DNA from: Candidatus Auribacterota bacterium
Lineage (GTDB): Bacteria > Auribacterota > Tritonobacteria > UBA1439
Reading direction: 5' to 3'
Length of the DNA stretch: 8,870 nt
Assembly: GCA_026391995.1 (NCBI GenBank)
Contig: JAPLCY010000284.1
Coordinates: 1 to 8,870, forward strand
The notes under the pieces are model-generated. The model was not told the origin of the DNA. It saw nothing but the letters and a program-made list of their open reading frames with translations, and did no database searches. Shown here one piece after another: positions 1 through 7,088 of the stretch (its first letter is position 1; every line of letters begins with the position of its first letter). Position numbers and translations under genes: made by a program.

Positions 1-798
1 GACCATGTCATCATTTCGATCGAGCACTTCAAGATGCCGTACGTGCCGCTTGTCTATGTCGAGGTGGCATTCTCGAAGGGACTGCTGCGGAAGATCACCA
101 GGATCCTCAGAGAGCCACGCCGTGTGACCAGCCTCCACGAGGCCGATACGGCGATCTTCTATTCGCTGAACACGACGATGCCCGGGCTTGAGGGGATCGC
201 GCTGGGGGCCAAGATGATTGTGAAGGCGAGCGAGTACATCGCGCGAATGTACCCGCACATCACCCATTTCGCCACCCTGAGCCCGATCCCCGGCTTCCGC
301 GACTACCTCACCGCCGTGCTGGGGGGCGCATCAAAGTACTCGCTCACCGTCCGCAAGATCAACGCGAACAAGCACGGGCGATTCATATCAACGGCTCAGA
401 TGCAAGCGCTCCAGCGTGAGCTCGGCGATCGGGGGGCAGAGACGGTTTCCCTCTCGTCCGTGCTCAAGCCCCTCCTGGAAAATAACTCCTGGCACACGAC
501 CCCGGGACTGAGGAAGGCGATGCGCTATCCGCTCACCGAGATCACCCGGTACTACCTCACGAGGGAGAAGCGCACTGACCCGAAGAGCAAGGAACGGAGC
601 TTTGCCGCCCTCGACCCAGTCACAAACTTCCACCTATCAAACGGGGCATCGGTGGGCAGCATCAATTATATGGCCAACCCCACGGCGCGGGGGATGAGCG
701 AGTCGTTCGGGATGATGGTGAACTACCTGTACGATGGTTCGATGCTGGAGAAAAACAAGCGTCGCTACCGGGCAGGCGAGGTGGTCAGCAGGTGTTGA
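1..798 (+). CDS. Malonyl-CoA decarboxylase, C-terminal part (5' end outside window)
   Basis: The product converts malonyl-CoA to acetyl-CoA and CO2. The frame is open from base 1, and the residues before the first Met (position 34) continue family sequence, so the gene starts upstream of the window and the Met at 34 is internal. The family's catalytic blocks are visible. TLSPIPGF holds the catalytic Ser (codon 280-282, equivalent to human Ser329). FHLSNGA holds the catalytic His (codon 631-633, equivalent to human His423). The C-terminal block GMMVNYLYD is typical of the family and is followed by a normal short tail and a TGA stop. The gene converges on the minus-strand genes to its right, and no acyl-CoA ligase or malonate transporter is visible beside it, so its pathway context is outside the window. 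The family assignment rests on several conserved motifs and is secure. Only this end of the protein can be judged. Confidence 0.9.
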   Translation, partial: DHVIISIEHFKMPYVPLVYVEVAFSKGLLRKITRILREPRRVTSLHEADTAIFYSLNTTMPGLEGIALGAKMIVKASEYIARMYPHITHFATLSPIPGFRDYLTAVLGGASKYSLTVRKINANKHGRFISTAQMQALQRELGDRGAETVSLSSVLKPLLENNSWHTTPGLRKAMRYPLTEITRYYLTREKRTDPKSKERSFAALDPVTNFHLSNGASVGSINYMANPTARGMSESFGMMVNYLYDGSMLEKNKRRYRAGEVVSRC

Positions 799-908
799 AT
801 GGATTCGCACACCATGATGGGCCCGCCAATTTTGCAGCGTTCAACTCACAATACACAATCGTAGGTGTTCTCATACCGCACGCCGGCGCATACTTGCCGG
901 GCACACTA

Positions 909-928
909 ACGCACACTTCAGTGTGCGT
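909..928. repeat. Perfect short palindrome between convergent genes; possible bidirectional terminator
   Basis: ACGCACAC and GTGTGCGT form an 8-bp perfect stem around a TTCA tetraloop. It lies between the end of the malonyl-CoA decarboxylase gene (+) and the end of the 68-residue gene (-). No T-run follows on either strand, so it is not a classical intrinsic terminator. It could terminate weakly, protect 3' ends, or be a dispersed palindrome. The rest of 799-975 shows no gene. Confidence 0.4.
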
Positions 929-975
929 CCCATAGCGCGTCACACCGCACCCGATCACGTCCAACCGCGGGCTGA

Positions 976-1182
976 TCAGCCGTAACTCCCGCCGTCTTGA
1001 GATTCCGTCGTCGAGGTTAGCCGGGTGAGGCGCGAGGGGTTGATGCGCTCCTCAAAGCGCCCCGCTGCGGTGGTCACATCGATCACACACGAGCCGTCCG
1101 GATCGATCCCGCGCACCACGCCGACCTTGGTCTTTTCCCCCGTACACCAGTTTACCAGGTCTCCGACCCTGATCTCAGCCAT
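976..1182 (-). CDS. Small SH3-like hypothetical protein (68 aa)
   Basis: I do not recognise a named family. The protein opens MAEIRVGDLVNW and then alternates short beta-prone strands with turns (VGVVRGIDPDGSCVIDV), ending in a basic NPSRLTRL motif. This pattern suggests a small SH3/Tudor-like barrel of the KOW or hypervirulence-associated type, but that is inference from pattern only. The start at 1182 is chosen because AGGAAGGAGGAGG lies just upstream. A longer reading from 1227 would start inside a terminator hairpin and has no ribosome-binding site. It has no signal peptide or membrane segment, so it is probably cytoplasmic. It is the last gene of the minus-strand block. An intrinsic terminator ends directly before its ribosome-binding site, so its expression may depend on read-through. 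Confidence 0.7.
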   Translation of the reverse strand: MAEIRVGDLVNWCTGEKTKVGVVRGIDPDGSCVIDVTTAAGRFEERINPSRLTRLTSTTESQDGGSYG

Positions 1183-1198
1183 GACCTCCTCCTTCCTG

Positions 1199-1239
1199 AA
1201 AAAACGGGTGCACCCCTGTATATACACAAGGGCACACCC
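1199..1239 (-). terminator. Intrinsic terminator or attenuator before the 68-residue gene
   Basis: On the minus strand GGGTGTGCCCTT pairs with AGGGGTGCACCC over 12 bp (three G-U pairs) around a 10-nt loop, followed by G and six Ts (1204-1199). It lies about 70 nt after the stop of the small lipoprotein gene, so it should end that transcript. Its T-run is followed within two bases by the ribosome-binding site of the next gene, so it could also act as an attenuator for that gene. Confidence 0.7.
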
Positions 1240-1312
1240 TCACATACACCGATCCCCACATGACACTACTGGACTGCCGCGGCGGCGAGGACAGCAGCGT
1301 GCGTCGCCTCGC

Positions 1313-1525
1313 TTACTTAATGAGCGACTCCTCAGTAGCCGGGGCCGCGGAGATCGCCGGGCTCGCGGGAGCCGTGGCGGCTTCACCGAAGAGTTTTGTC
1401 CCCAGCGCACCCGCCTTCTCCTCCTCGATACTCTTCACGGGGTGGTAATGGAAGTACCCAGCGCACCCGCAGAGGACAACCACCGTCAGGATCAGGGCAA
1501 GCAATGCAATCCTTCTGCCGTTCAT
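1313..1525 (-). CDS. Small probable lipoprotein or single-pass membrane protein (70 aa)
   Basis: The N-terminus is MNGRR, then a hydrophobic stretch at about residues 6-20 ending in VVLCGC. Cys21 with L-C-G before it resembles a lipobox; the Cys at -2 is unusual, so a plain membrane anchor is the alternative. The rest is short, with a charged EEEK patch and an Ala/Pro/Thr-rich tail typical of a disordered periplasmic linker. No function can be named. AAAGGAGG lies at ideal spacing before the ATG at 1525, and a promoter with a perfect TATAAT sits upstream (1569-1596), so the gene is almost certainly real and separately expressed. An intrinsic terminator follows at 1199-1239. Its distinct promoter at the end of the HEAT gene suggests a transcript of its own. 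Confidence 0.75.
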   Translation of the reverse strand: MNGRRIALLALILTVVVLCGCAGYFHYHPVKSIEEEKAGALGTKLFGEAATAPASPAISAAPATEESLIK

Positions 1526-1568
1526 CTCGTTCCTCCTTTTAGCTTCATCGACCGTATGATTACCGCAT

Positions 1569-1596
1569 ATTATAGCGCACGTCCGTGGGAAGTCTA
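1569..1596 (-). promoter_or_regulatory. Sigma70-type promoter for the small lipoprotein gene
   Basis: On the minus strand, TAGACT (1596-1591, 4/6 match to TTGACA) is separated by 16 bp from a perfect TATAAT (1574-1569). Transcription would start near 1562 and give a leader of about 36 nt with AAAGGAGG before the ATG at 1525. The -35 box abuts the HEAT gene stop codon. Confidence 0.65.
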
Positions 1597-1597
1597 T

Positions 1598-3232
1598 TTA
1601 TTTTTGGAGCGTCACGCCCACGAGGTTCAGCTTCTGGCGCGCCACGACCCCCACCCTTCCCCGTGGGCTTTTCTTCACAAGATGCTTCAGGAGCTCCACA
1701 CCGAATTCCCGCTGCGCGAAGAGCCGCTCGGCGAAATGGAAGCCGATGTGATAGAGCTCCTCGGAACCGAGGGCTTTTTCGGCCTTCAAACGCTTGACAA
1801 GAGGGAATGAGGATTTGCCGAGCAGCTCGGCGATCAGGGTAAGCGCCTCGTCATCCCTGCGCCGAAGTGGCGACAGATCCGGCGGCTGGGTCCTGAGAAG
1901 CGCCACCGCGAGTTCGTACTTCATCTCGTCGTCAAGAAGGGCGTGTCGCGAAAACAGCCGCAGCAGCTCGACCGCCTCCTTGAATTTGCGCGCGGCCTTC
2001 ATCCGCTTGAGGCGGTTGGCGATGCGCTCCGTGAGAAAGGTGGCATCCACCACCGCCAGGGCGGCGGCGTAGAGATCATGCCGGGCATCCCCGCCCTTCC
2101 AGAGCCGCTCAGTCGTGTCGAAGAGGCGCCGCTTCTCCGCGGGGGCCGGGCGGGGCGCCTGGGCCCGCAGGATGCTGACAAGCCGCATTCCGGATTCATA
2201 GTCCTTGGCATCGTCGAGCGCTTTCAGGATCTGCGGGTACGCCTTCGGGATCGCGCCGAGCGCTTCCTGGGCGGCGCGGCGCTCCTGGAAATCGGCGGAG
2301 TTCAGACGCTCGAGCAAGGTCGTGATATTCTCCCGCGACGCGCCCACGCCGATCCGGGAGAGGATGAAGCTGCGGACGGAAGGGTGTTTGCTGTTCAGCA
2401 TCTCTTTGAGCTTCGCGGTGAGCTTCTTCGGGATTTCAAGTCGCTGGAGGAGCGTCAGGGCGTGGCGCACGATGCAGGTGTAGTCGTCCTCGTTCAGCAT
2501 TGGGACCACGACCCGAACCACGTCCGCGACGGCATTCCCGGCAAGCTCCATACGGGCTAGCGCGATGAACGCCTGTTCCCGGACCGCCGTCGGCTGTCCC
2601 ACGGAAATGTAGCGGAGCAGCCTGCCGAGCGTCGAACTATCGGCGAGATAGCCCAGCAGGATCACGCCTGAGGCGATTTTCTCGGCGTTTTCCTCGACGC
2701 GGGGCAGCCCCAGGAATGCGGTCACCTTCTTGATGCCCCCCCTGCGCTGCGCGCGCGGCATCCTGTCGAACGCCTCGCGCAGGCTCAGGCATATCTGCTT
2801 GCCGAGATCCGGCCCCTCATCGGCGATACGGTCGACCAGGAAGTAGCATGCCTCTTCCGTGCCGATCAGGCCGAGCAGGCGCACGAGTTGCTTTTTCAGT
2901 TCCGCGTCCGCCTCCAGGAAAAGCCTCTTCGCCTGGGCAACGGCGGCGTGACCCGCCTTTGATATGATGGCGGCAGCCTTCTCCTGCGTCTTGCCCCCCT
3001 CGCGCAGGAGGGTAAAGAGATACGGGAGCACCTCTTCGCCCGGCATTCGCTCCAGCGAGGCGAGGAGATAGTGTTTCACGGTCAGATTGGGTGTATCGAG
3101 ATGCCTGGCGAGACTGAGGCGCACCTCTTTGCCCGGGGGCGCAATCTCGCCGAGTACTCGCGCCGCGGAGCACTGGAGTTCAACGTCATCGCTGTCGAGA
3201 AGGTCGCAAATCTTTTTCAGGATTTTATCCAT
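1598..3232 (-). CDS. HEAT-repeat (alpha-solenoid) protein, 544 aa
   Basis: The protein is a chain of paired helices with HEAT-like consensus, for example SDDVELQCSAARVLGEI at about residues 14-30, NSKHPSVRSFILSRIG at about 280-295, and SADFQERRAAQEALGAIP at about 312-329. There is no signal peptide, membrane helix or enzymatic motif, so it is probably a cytoplasmic scaffold or protein-binding protein; its partner is unknown. The first half is most regular. After residue about 355 the pattern weakens into basic helical sequence (TERIANRLKRMKAARKF). The start at 3232 has AAAGG about six bases upstream and gives a HEAT helix immediately. It begins 49 nt after the radical SAM gene's restored stop, so it is probably the last gene of the eno operon. 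The family is certain only at the level of fold; the function is not known. Confidence 0.85.
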   Translation of the reverse strand: MDKILKKICDLLDSDDVELQCSAARVLGEIAPPGKEVRLSLARHLDTPNLTVKHYLLASLERMPGEEVLPYLFTLLREGGKTQEKAAAIISKAGHAAVAQAKRLFLEADAELKKQLVRLLGLIGTEEACYFLVDRIADEGPDLGKQICLSLREAFDRMPRAQRRGGIKKVTAFLGLPRVEENAEKIASGVILLGYLADSSTLGRLLRYISVGQPTAVREQAFIALARMELAGNAVADVVRVVVPMLNEDDYTCIVRHALTLLQRLEIPKKLTAKLKEMLNSKHPSVRSFILSRIGVGASRENITTLLERLNSADFQERRAAQEALGAIPKAYPQILKALDDAKDYESGMRLVSILRAQAPRPAPAEKRRLFDTTERLWKGGDARHDLYAAALAVVDATFLTERIANRLKRMKAARKFKEAVELLRLFSRHALLDDEMKYELAVALLRTQPPDLSPLRRRDDEALTLIAELLGKSSFPLVKRLKAEKALGSEELYHIGFHFAERLFAQREFGVELLKHLVKKSPRGRVGVVARQKLNLVGVTLQK

Positions 3233-3281
3233 TCGGAACCTTTCGTCTGCGGCCGCGCGTCATGCGCTGCTGCCATTCTGG

Positions 3282-4545
3282 TTATGGGCACACCCTCATA
3301 CATCCCCTGGCATACCCCTTTTCCACGTATTCCTTTTCCCATGCGCGATCAGCGTAGCGCGCATATGCCGCGGCGTACTGCCTGATCGGCTCCCTGAGCT
3401 CGGCAAGGATCGACTCCGCGCCCGGGTGTGTCGGATGGGCGCCGGCCTCGCGCACGACCTCTTCCAACACGTCGGGACAGTCGACAAGCGCACGGCTCGA
3501 CGTCACCATTGGCGTTGATGTGGATATACTGCCTGCCCCCGGCGATGCAGCCGCCGACGTAATAGCCGTCGTTCCAGAAGTCGCCGATGAAGATAGGTTT
3601 GGTGTTGCGCAGGTCGCGCACCCTGCGGCGAAATTCGTCGCGCTGCGCGGGGGTGGGAACGAGTTCCATCACGGGTGTGCGGCCAATCGGGATATACTGA
3701 AAATACCAGATCACCAGCGCCCCCTTATCGATAAGCAGGTCGATGAACTCAGGAGCGCAGATCTCTTCCATGTTGTCGCGCGTCTCGGTGCAGGACGCGC
3801 CGAAGAGGACCCCCGCCTCGGCGAGGTGCTCCATCGCCTGCATGATTCTTTTGAACGTCCCCGCGCCCCGGCGCGCGTCGGTGCGCTGTTCCATTCCCTC
3901 GGTGCTGATCATCGGCGCCACATTCCCGAGCTCCGCGAGCCGCTGCGCCGTCTCCCGGTCGATCAGCGTGCCGTTGGTGTAGAGCTGAAAGTAGACATCG
4001 GGATGCTTCGCGTAGATCTCCCAGATGTCCTCCCGGATGAAGATCTCGCCGCCGGAAAAGGTGATAAAGTATATCCCGAGCTCCTTCCCCTCGGTGATGA
4101 CCCGGTCGATTAGCTCGAATGGTAATCCGAAATCTTGCCGATACCCACCCGCGTAGCAGCCGTAGCAGTTGAGATTGCAGCGCATTGTGGGACTGATAAC
4201 CATGAGGAGCGGCGGTGTAAATCCCTCGCGTTGATAGATCTCGTTCTCGCGCATCGAGTTGCCGATCACCAGCGCACTGATCATGAGGTTGTTGACCAGC
4301 CGGTCGCGGCAGTTGGGCGAAAGGCGCGCGATGGCGTTGCGGGCGAGCTGCAGGGAGGGGTGATTCTGACGGAACGCCTCGCGCATCTGGCGGAGGATCT
4401 CCTTGTCGTCATGGTTCCTGGTAAGGATTTCGGCGAGATGGGTCATGCGCACCAGGTTTTCGGGAGAGGATGAGGGCAGTCGCGTCATGATTTCCCTGAG
4501 CCCGCGGCGCTGCGTGTAGTTGATGACCCTGTTGATCACACCCAT
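3282..4545 (-). pseudogene. Radical SAM protein (uncharacterised family), broken by an internal frameshifting deletion
   Basis: From the ATG at 4545 the frame carries a full radical SAM core. SPTMRCNLNCYGCY (about residues 118-131) holds the CxxxCxxC cluster ligands C123, C127 and C130, FSGGE lies near 163-167, and GGCIAGG with INANGDVEPC (C333, C352) resembles the C-terminal auxiliary-cluster region. Right after the last Cys (codon 3490-3492) the frame becomes nonsense and stops at 3349. A shifted frame continues with good family sequence (ALVDCPDVLEEVV, AHPTHPGAE, ADRAWEKEY) to a TAA at 3282. From what I recall of relatives, about 40 residues belong between these parts, so about 125 nt appear to be missing, out of frame. 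The start at 4545 is preferred because AAGGGG precedes it, 10 nt after the ftsB stop; a reading from 4656 would only run back through ftsB. The substrate is unknown. A real deletion or an assembly error is possible. Confidence 0.8.
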
Positions 4546-4555
4546 ATGCAACCCC

Positions 4556-4854
4556 TTACCGCTCCCGGTCAAGCTTGTAGATGATCTCCCCCTCCCGCGC
4601 CCATCCAAAGTTATCGCGGGCGTACCTTTCGAGATAGGCGGGATCGTTCTCTTCAAGCAACCGCCGCTCGCGCTGGAGCTTGCGGTGAGCCTCCTGCCCC
4701 GCCACTATTCCCCGCCGTAGCTCGTCCACGCGCGTGCGAAATAGCCGCTTTGTGCCGAGGAGCGGCATCAGGAAAAAGTACCACGAGAGCGCGAGCCCTA
4801 GGACAAGGGCCGCGCCGTACCAGACGGTTCTCCCGTGTGCGGTGCCCTTCCCCA

Positions 4855-4855
<1 letters not shown>
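4556..4855 (-). CDS. ftsB: Septum formation initiator, FtsB/DivIC family (99 aa)
   Basis: This is a bitopic cell-division protein. In the family it joins FtsL and FtsQ to activate septal peptidoglycan synthesis. Residues 1-10 are a short basic N-terminus. Residues about 11-32 form one membrane helix (VWYGAALVLGLALSWYFF), and about 36-70 a charged coiled coil rich in Arg, Glu and Leu. The family hallmark follows at about 71-95 with DPAYLERYARDNFGWA and then EGEIIYKL. The length is normal. The ATG at 4855 shares one base with the eno stop (TGATG), which points to translational coupling. The order eno then ftsB is widely conserved in Gram-negative bacteria and supports the call. The stop codon overlaps the ribosome-binding site of the radical SAM gene that follows. 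Confidence 0.92.
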
Positions 4856-6168
<1,313 letters not shown>

Positions 6169-6173
<5 letters not shown>

Positions 6174-6312
6174 TAGTTAGAAGCCAGGAGTCAGAATACG
6201 GAATGGATCGCGCATAAGTTTCCGGTAGCTTACTGACCTCTTCGGATAACTGCGTTAACTCGGAAACATCGCCGTATCCCAAGTCCTCAAATGTCGCCGC
6301 TGGCGTCCTCAT
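6169..6312 (-). pseudogene. Internally deleted four-helix-bundle (23S rRNA intervening-sequence-type) protein, 47 codons
   Basis: The reading starts at the ATG at 6312 with MRTPAATFEDL, which resembles the N-terminus of IVP/S23 four-helix-bundle proteins, and runs in frame into GYGDVSELTQLSEEVSKL, which resembles their last helix (DLGY..., LSEEVSKL). The roughly 70-80 residues that normally lie between are absent. The join falls at GACTTGG, which could encode the DL of both the N-terminal FEDL and a C-terminal DLGY, so a microhomology deletion is plausible. The tail SDSWLLTT is the translated left-end repeat, and the TGA stop lies in the left inverted repeat. No ribosome-binding site is obvious. 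Intact IVP proteins are about 110-130 residues long, and their role is unclear. The assignment is from remembered family motifs and is moderate. It is unlikely to make a functional product. Confidence 0.55.
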
Positions 6313-6347
6313 TCTAACTCCTGGCTCCTGACTCCTGAATTCTGGCT

Positions 6348-6361
6348 CCTGAGCAGTTACT
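6348..6361 (-). repeat. Right terminal inverted repeat of the MITE-like element
   Basis: CCTGAGCAGTTACT is the inverted counterpart of 6160-6173 (13 of 14). Heptad-like units CTCCTGG, CTCCTGA and TTCTGG lie just inside, at about 6318-6350. Confidence 0.75.
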
Positions 6362-6367
6362 TTTAGT
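6362..6367. repeat. Target-site duplication, right copy (TTTAGT)
   Basis: Identical to 6154-6159 and directly abutting the right end of the element. It overlaps the -10 box of the proposed eno promoter. Confidence 0.7.
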
Positions 6368-6393
6368 ATATCTATGGCCGATGCAATTCGCAA
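6365..6393 (-). promoter_or_regulatory. Probable sigma70-type promoter of the eno operon
   Basis: On the minus strand, TTGCGA (6393-6388, 4/6) and TATACT (6370-6365, 5/6) are separated by 17 bp. Transcription would start near 6358, just inside the MITE-like element. If the element and one TTTAGT copy are removed, this promoter stands about 38 nt before the eno ATG, with GGAGG in place, which is a normal arrangement and supports both calls. Confidence 0.55.
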
Positions 6394-6492
6394 CGGTAAT
6401 CTATTGGGCCGCATAATATAATATACATTTGTATCTGTCCACCACAACTCCAGTGGCGCGCGCGCTCTTTATTTCATACAATAGCATTCGTC

Positions 6493-6942
6493 ATGGAAGA
6501 GCTTGTCATAGACGGCTGCAATCTGGCTTACAAGGCGTTCGGCGGCGCTGACCGTGAGCGGCGCGAGCGGCTCATCAGGAAACTTGCCGCGTATTATCAA
6601 ACGAAAATGATTCTTGTTACTGTTGTTTTCGACAGCCGCGAAGGCGCCGGCGTGCTGCATCCGCTGCCGAATCTCAGGGTGCGCTACGCGCCCGCGCCGG
6701 CCGATGATTTCATTGTGAAAATCGTCGCCGACTCGTCCCACCCCGCTTCCCTCACCGTGATCACCGATGACCGATCCGTCGGCGACCGATCTCGTGCGTA
6801 CGGTGCCCGCCACATCGGTTCCCGCGCATTCCTCGAGGGCTGGAAGGGATGGGAGGCGTCCCGCCCCGCATCTCCTGAATCAGAAAAACCTTCGCTCGAA
6901 ACACCGGAGCAGCTTGAACGCTATCGAAGGATCTGGGAGTAG
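6493..6942 (+). CDS. YacP-type NYN-domain (PIN-like) ribonuclease, 149 aa
   Basis: The protein begins MEELVIDGCNLAYKAF, with the NYN metal-site Asp7 and Asn10. A hydrophobic strand and VTVVFDS (Asp47) follow, then PADDFIVKIV (Asp71/Asp72), and VITDDRSVGDRSRAYGA with Asp92/Asp93. This acidic set is the PIN-like nuclease signature of the YacP/Rae1 branch, whose Bacillus member cleaves mRNA at the ribosome. The length is close to the family's usual 150-170 residues. No Shine-Dalgarno sequence precedes the ATG. TACAAT lies at 6477-6482, so the transcript could be almost leaderless, but no good -35 box accompanies it. A TATAAT at 6417-6422 is the alternative. The gene stands alone, divergent from eno and convergent with rsmI. 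The target RNA is unknown. The family call is firm. Confidence 0.85.
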   Translation: MEELVIDGCNLAYKAFGGADRERRERLIRKLAAYYQTKMILVTVVFDSREGAGVLHPLPNLRVRYAPAPADDFIVKIVADSSHPASLTVITDDRSVGDRSRAYGARHIGSRAFLEGWKGWEASRPASPESEKPSLETPEQLERYRRIWE

Positions 6943-6971
6943 CGGCTCACACCGATACCCCACCCGGTAAT

Positions 6972-6988
6972 CCCCCGGTACGCGGGGG
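6972..6988. terminator. GC-rich hairpin after the NYN gene
   Basis: CCCCCG and CGGGGG pair around a GTACG loop, 30 nt past the NYN stop codon. It is followed by ACATAATCAATT rather than a T-run, so it is a weak or Rho-assisted terminator at best. A second bulged inverted repeat follows (6989-7015: ACAT..AATTC-GCCGT-GAATTATGT). Confidence 0.45.
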
Positions 6989-7037
6989 ACATAATCAATT
7001 CGCCGTGAATTATGTGTGATCCTGTTGTGGGAAGAAT

Positions 7038-7088
7038 TAACCGCGGATCAAAAAGCTTTAATTTAAAATCAGCGTCTATCCGCGGTTA
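7038..7088. repeat. 11-bp perfect inverted repeat spanning the 3' end of rsmI
   Basis: TAACCGCGGAT (7038-7048) and ATCCGCGGTTA (7078-7088) are perfect complements around a 29-nt AT-rich centre. One arm lies inside the last codons of rsmI (GVTADR) and the stop codon lies in the centre. On the rsmI strand the centre includes CTTTTTG before the second arm. It may be a 3' end structure or a dispersed palindromic element that replaced the original end of the gene. Confidence 0.6.

Noticed and set aside
1183..1227. Longer start for the 68-residue protein (Met at 1227)
   Set aside because: It would begin in the loop of the terminator hairpin, has no ribosome-binding site, and the added residues are simply the translated T-run and ribosome-binding-site region.
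1025..1810. Long plus-strand open frame opposite the lipoprotein and small-protein genes
   Set aside because: Low-complexity Arg/Pro/Ser sequence with no domain. It lies antisense to three better-supported genes with ribosome-binding sites and a promoter.
3349..3489. Arg/Gly-rich tail of the radical SAM frame as a genuine C-terminus
   Set aside because: It is high-GC nonsense overlapping, in another frame, sequence with clear family residues (AHPTHPGAE), so it reflects the frameshift.
3480..3512. Programmed frameshift or translational bypass to rescue the radical SAM and rsmI frames
   Set aside because: Bypass skips extra bases, whereas here conserved residues are absent from the DNA. No slippery heptamer with a downstream structure was seen at either junction.
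4546..4656. Earlier start for the radical SAM gene inside ftsB
   Set aside because: The extra residues are low-complexity translations of another frame of ftsB. The start at 4545 has AAGGGG upstream and normal spacing after ftsB.
6174..6352. CRISPR-like or tandem repeat array from the CTCCTGA units
   Set aside because: The units are short, degenerate and adjacent with no spacers, and the two clusters are inverted, which fits ends of a mobile element rather than an array.
6417..6422. TATAAT as a promoter for the NYN gene
   Set aside because: The hexamer is perfect but nothing resembling a -35 box lies 15-19 bp upstream, and the region is generally AT-rich, so I mention it only as an alternative.
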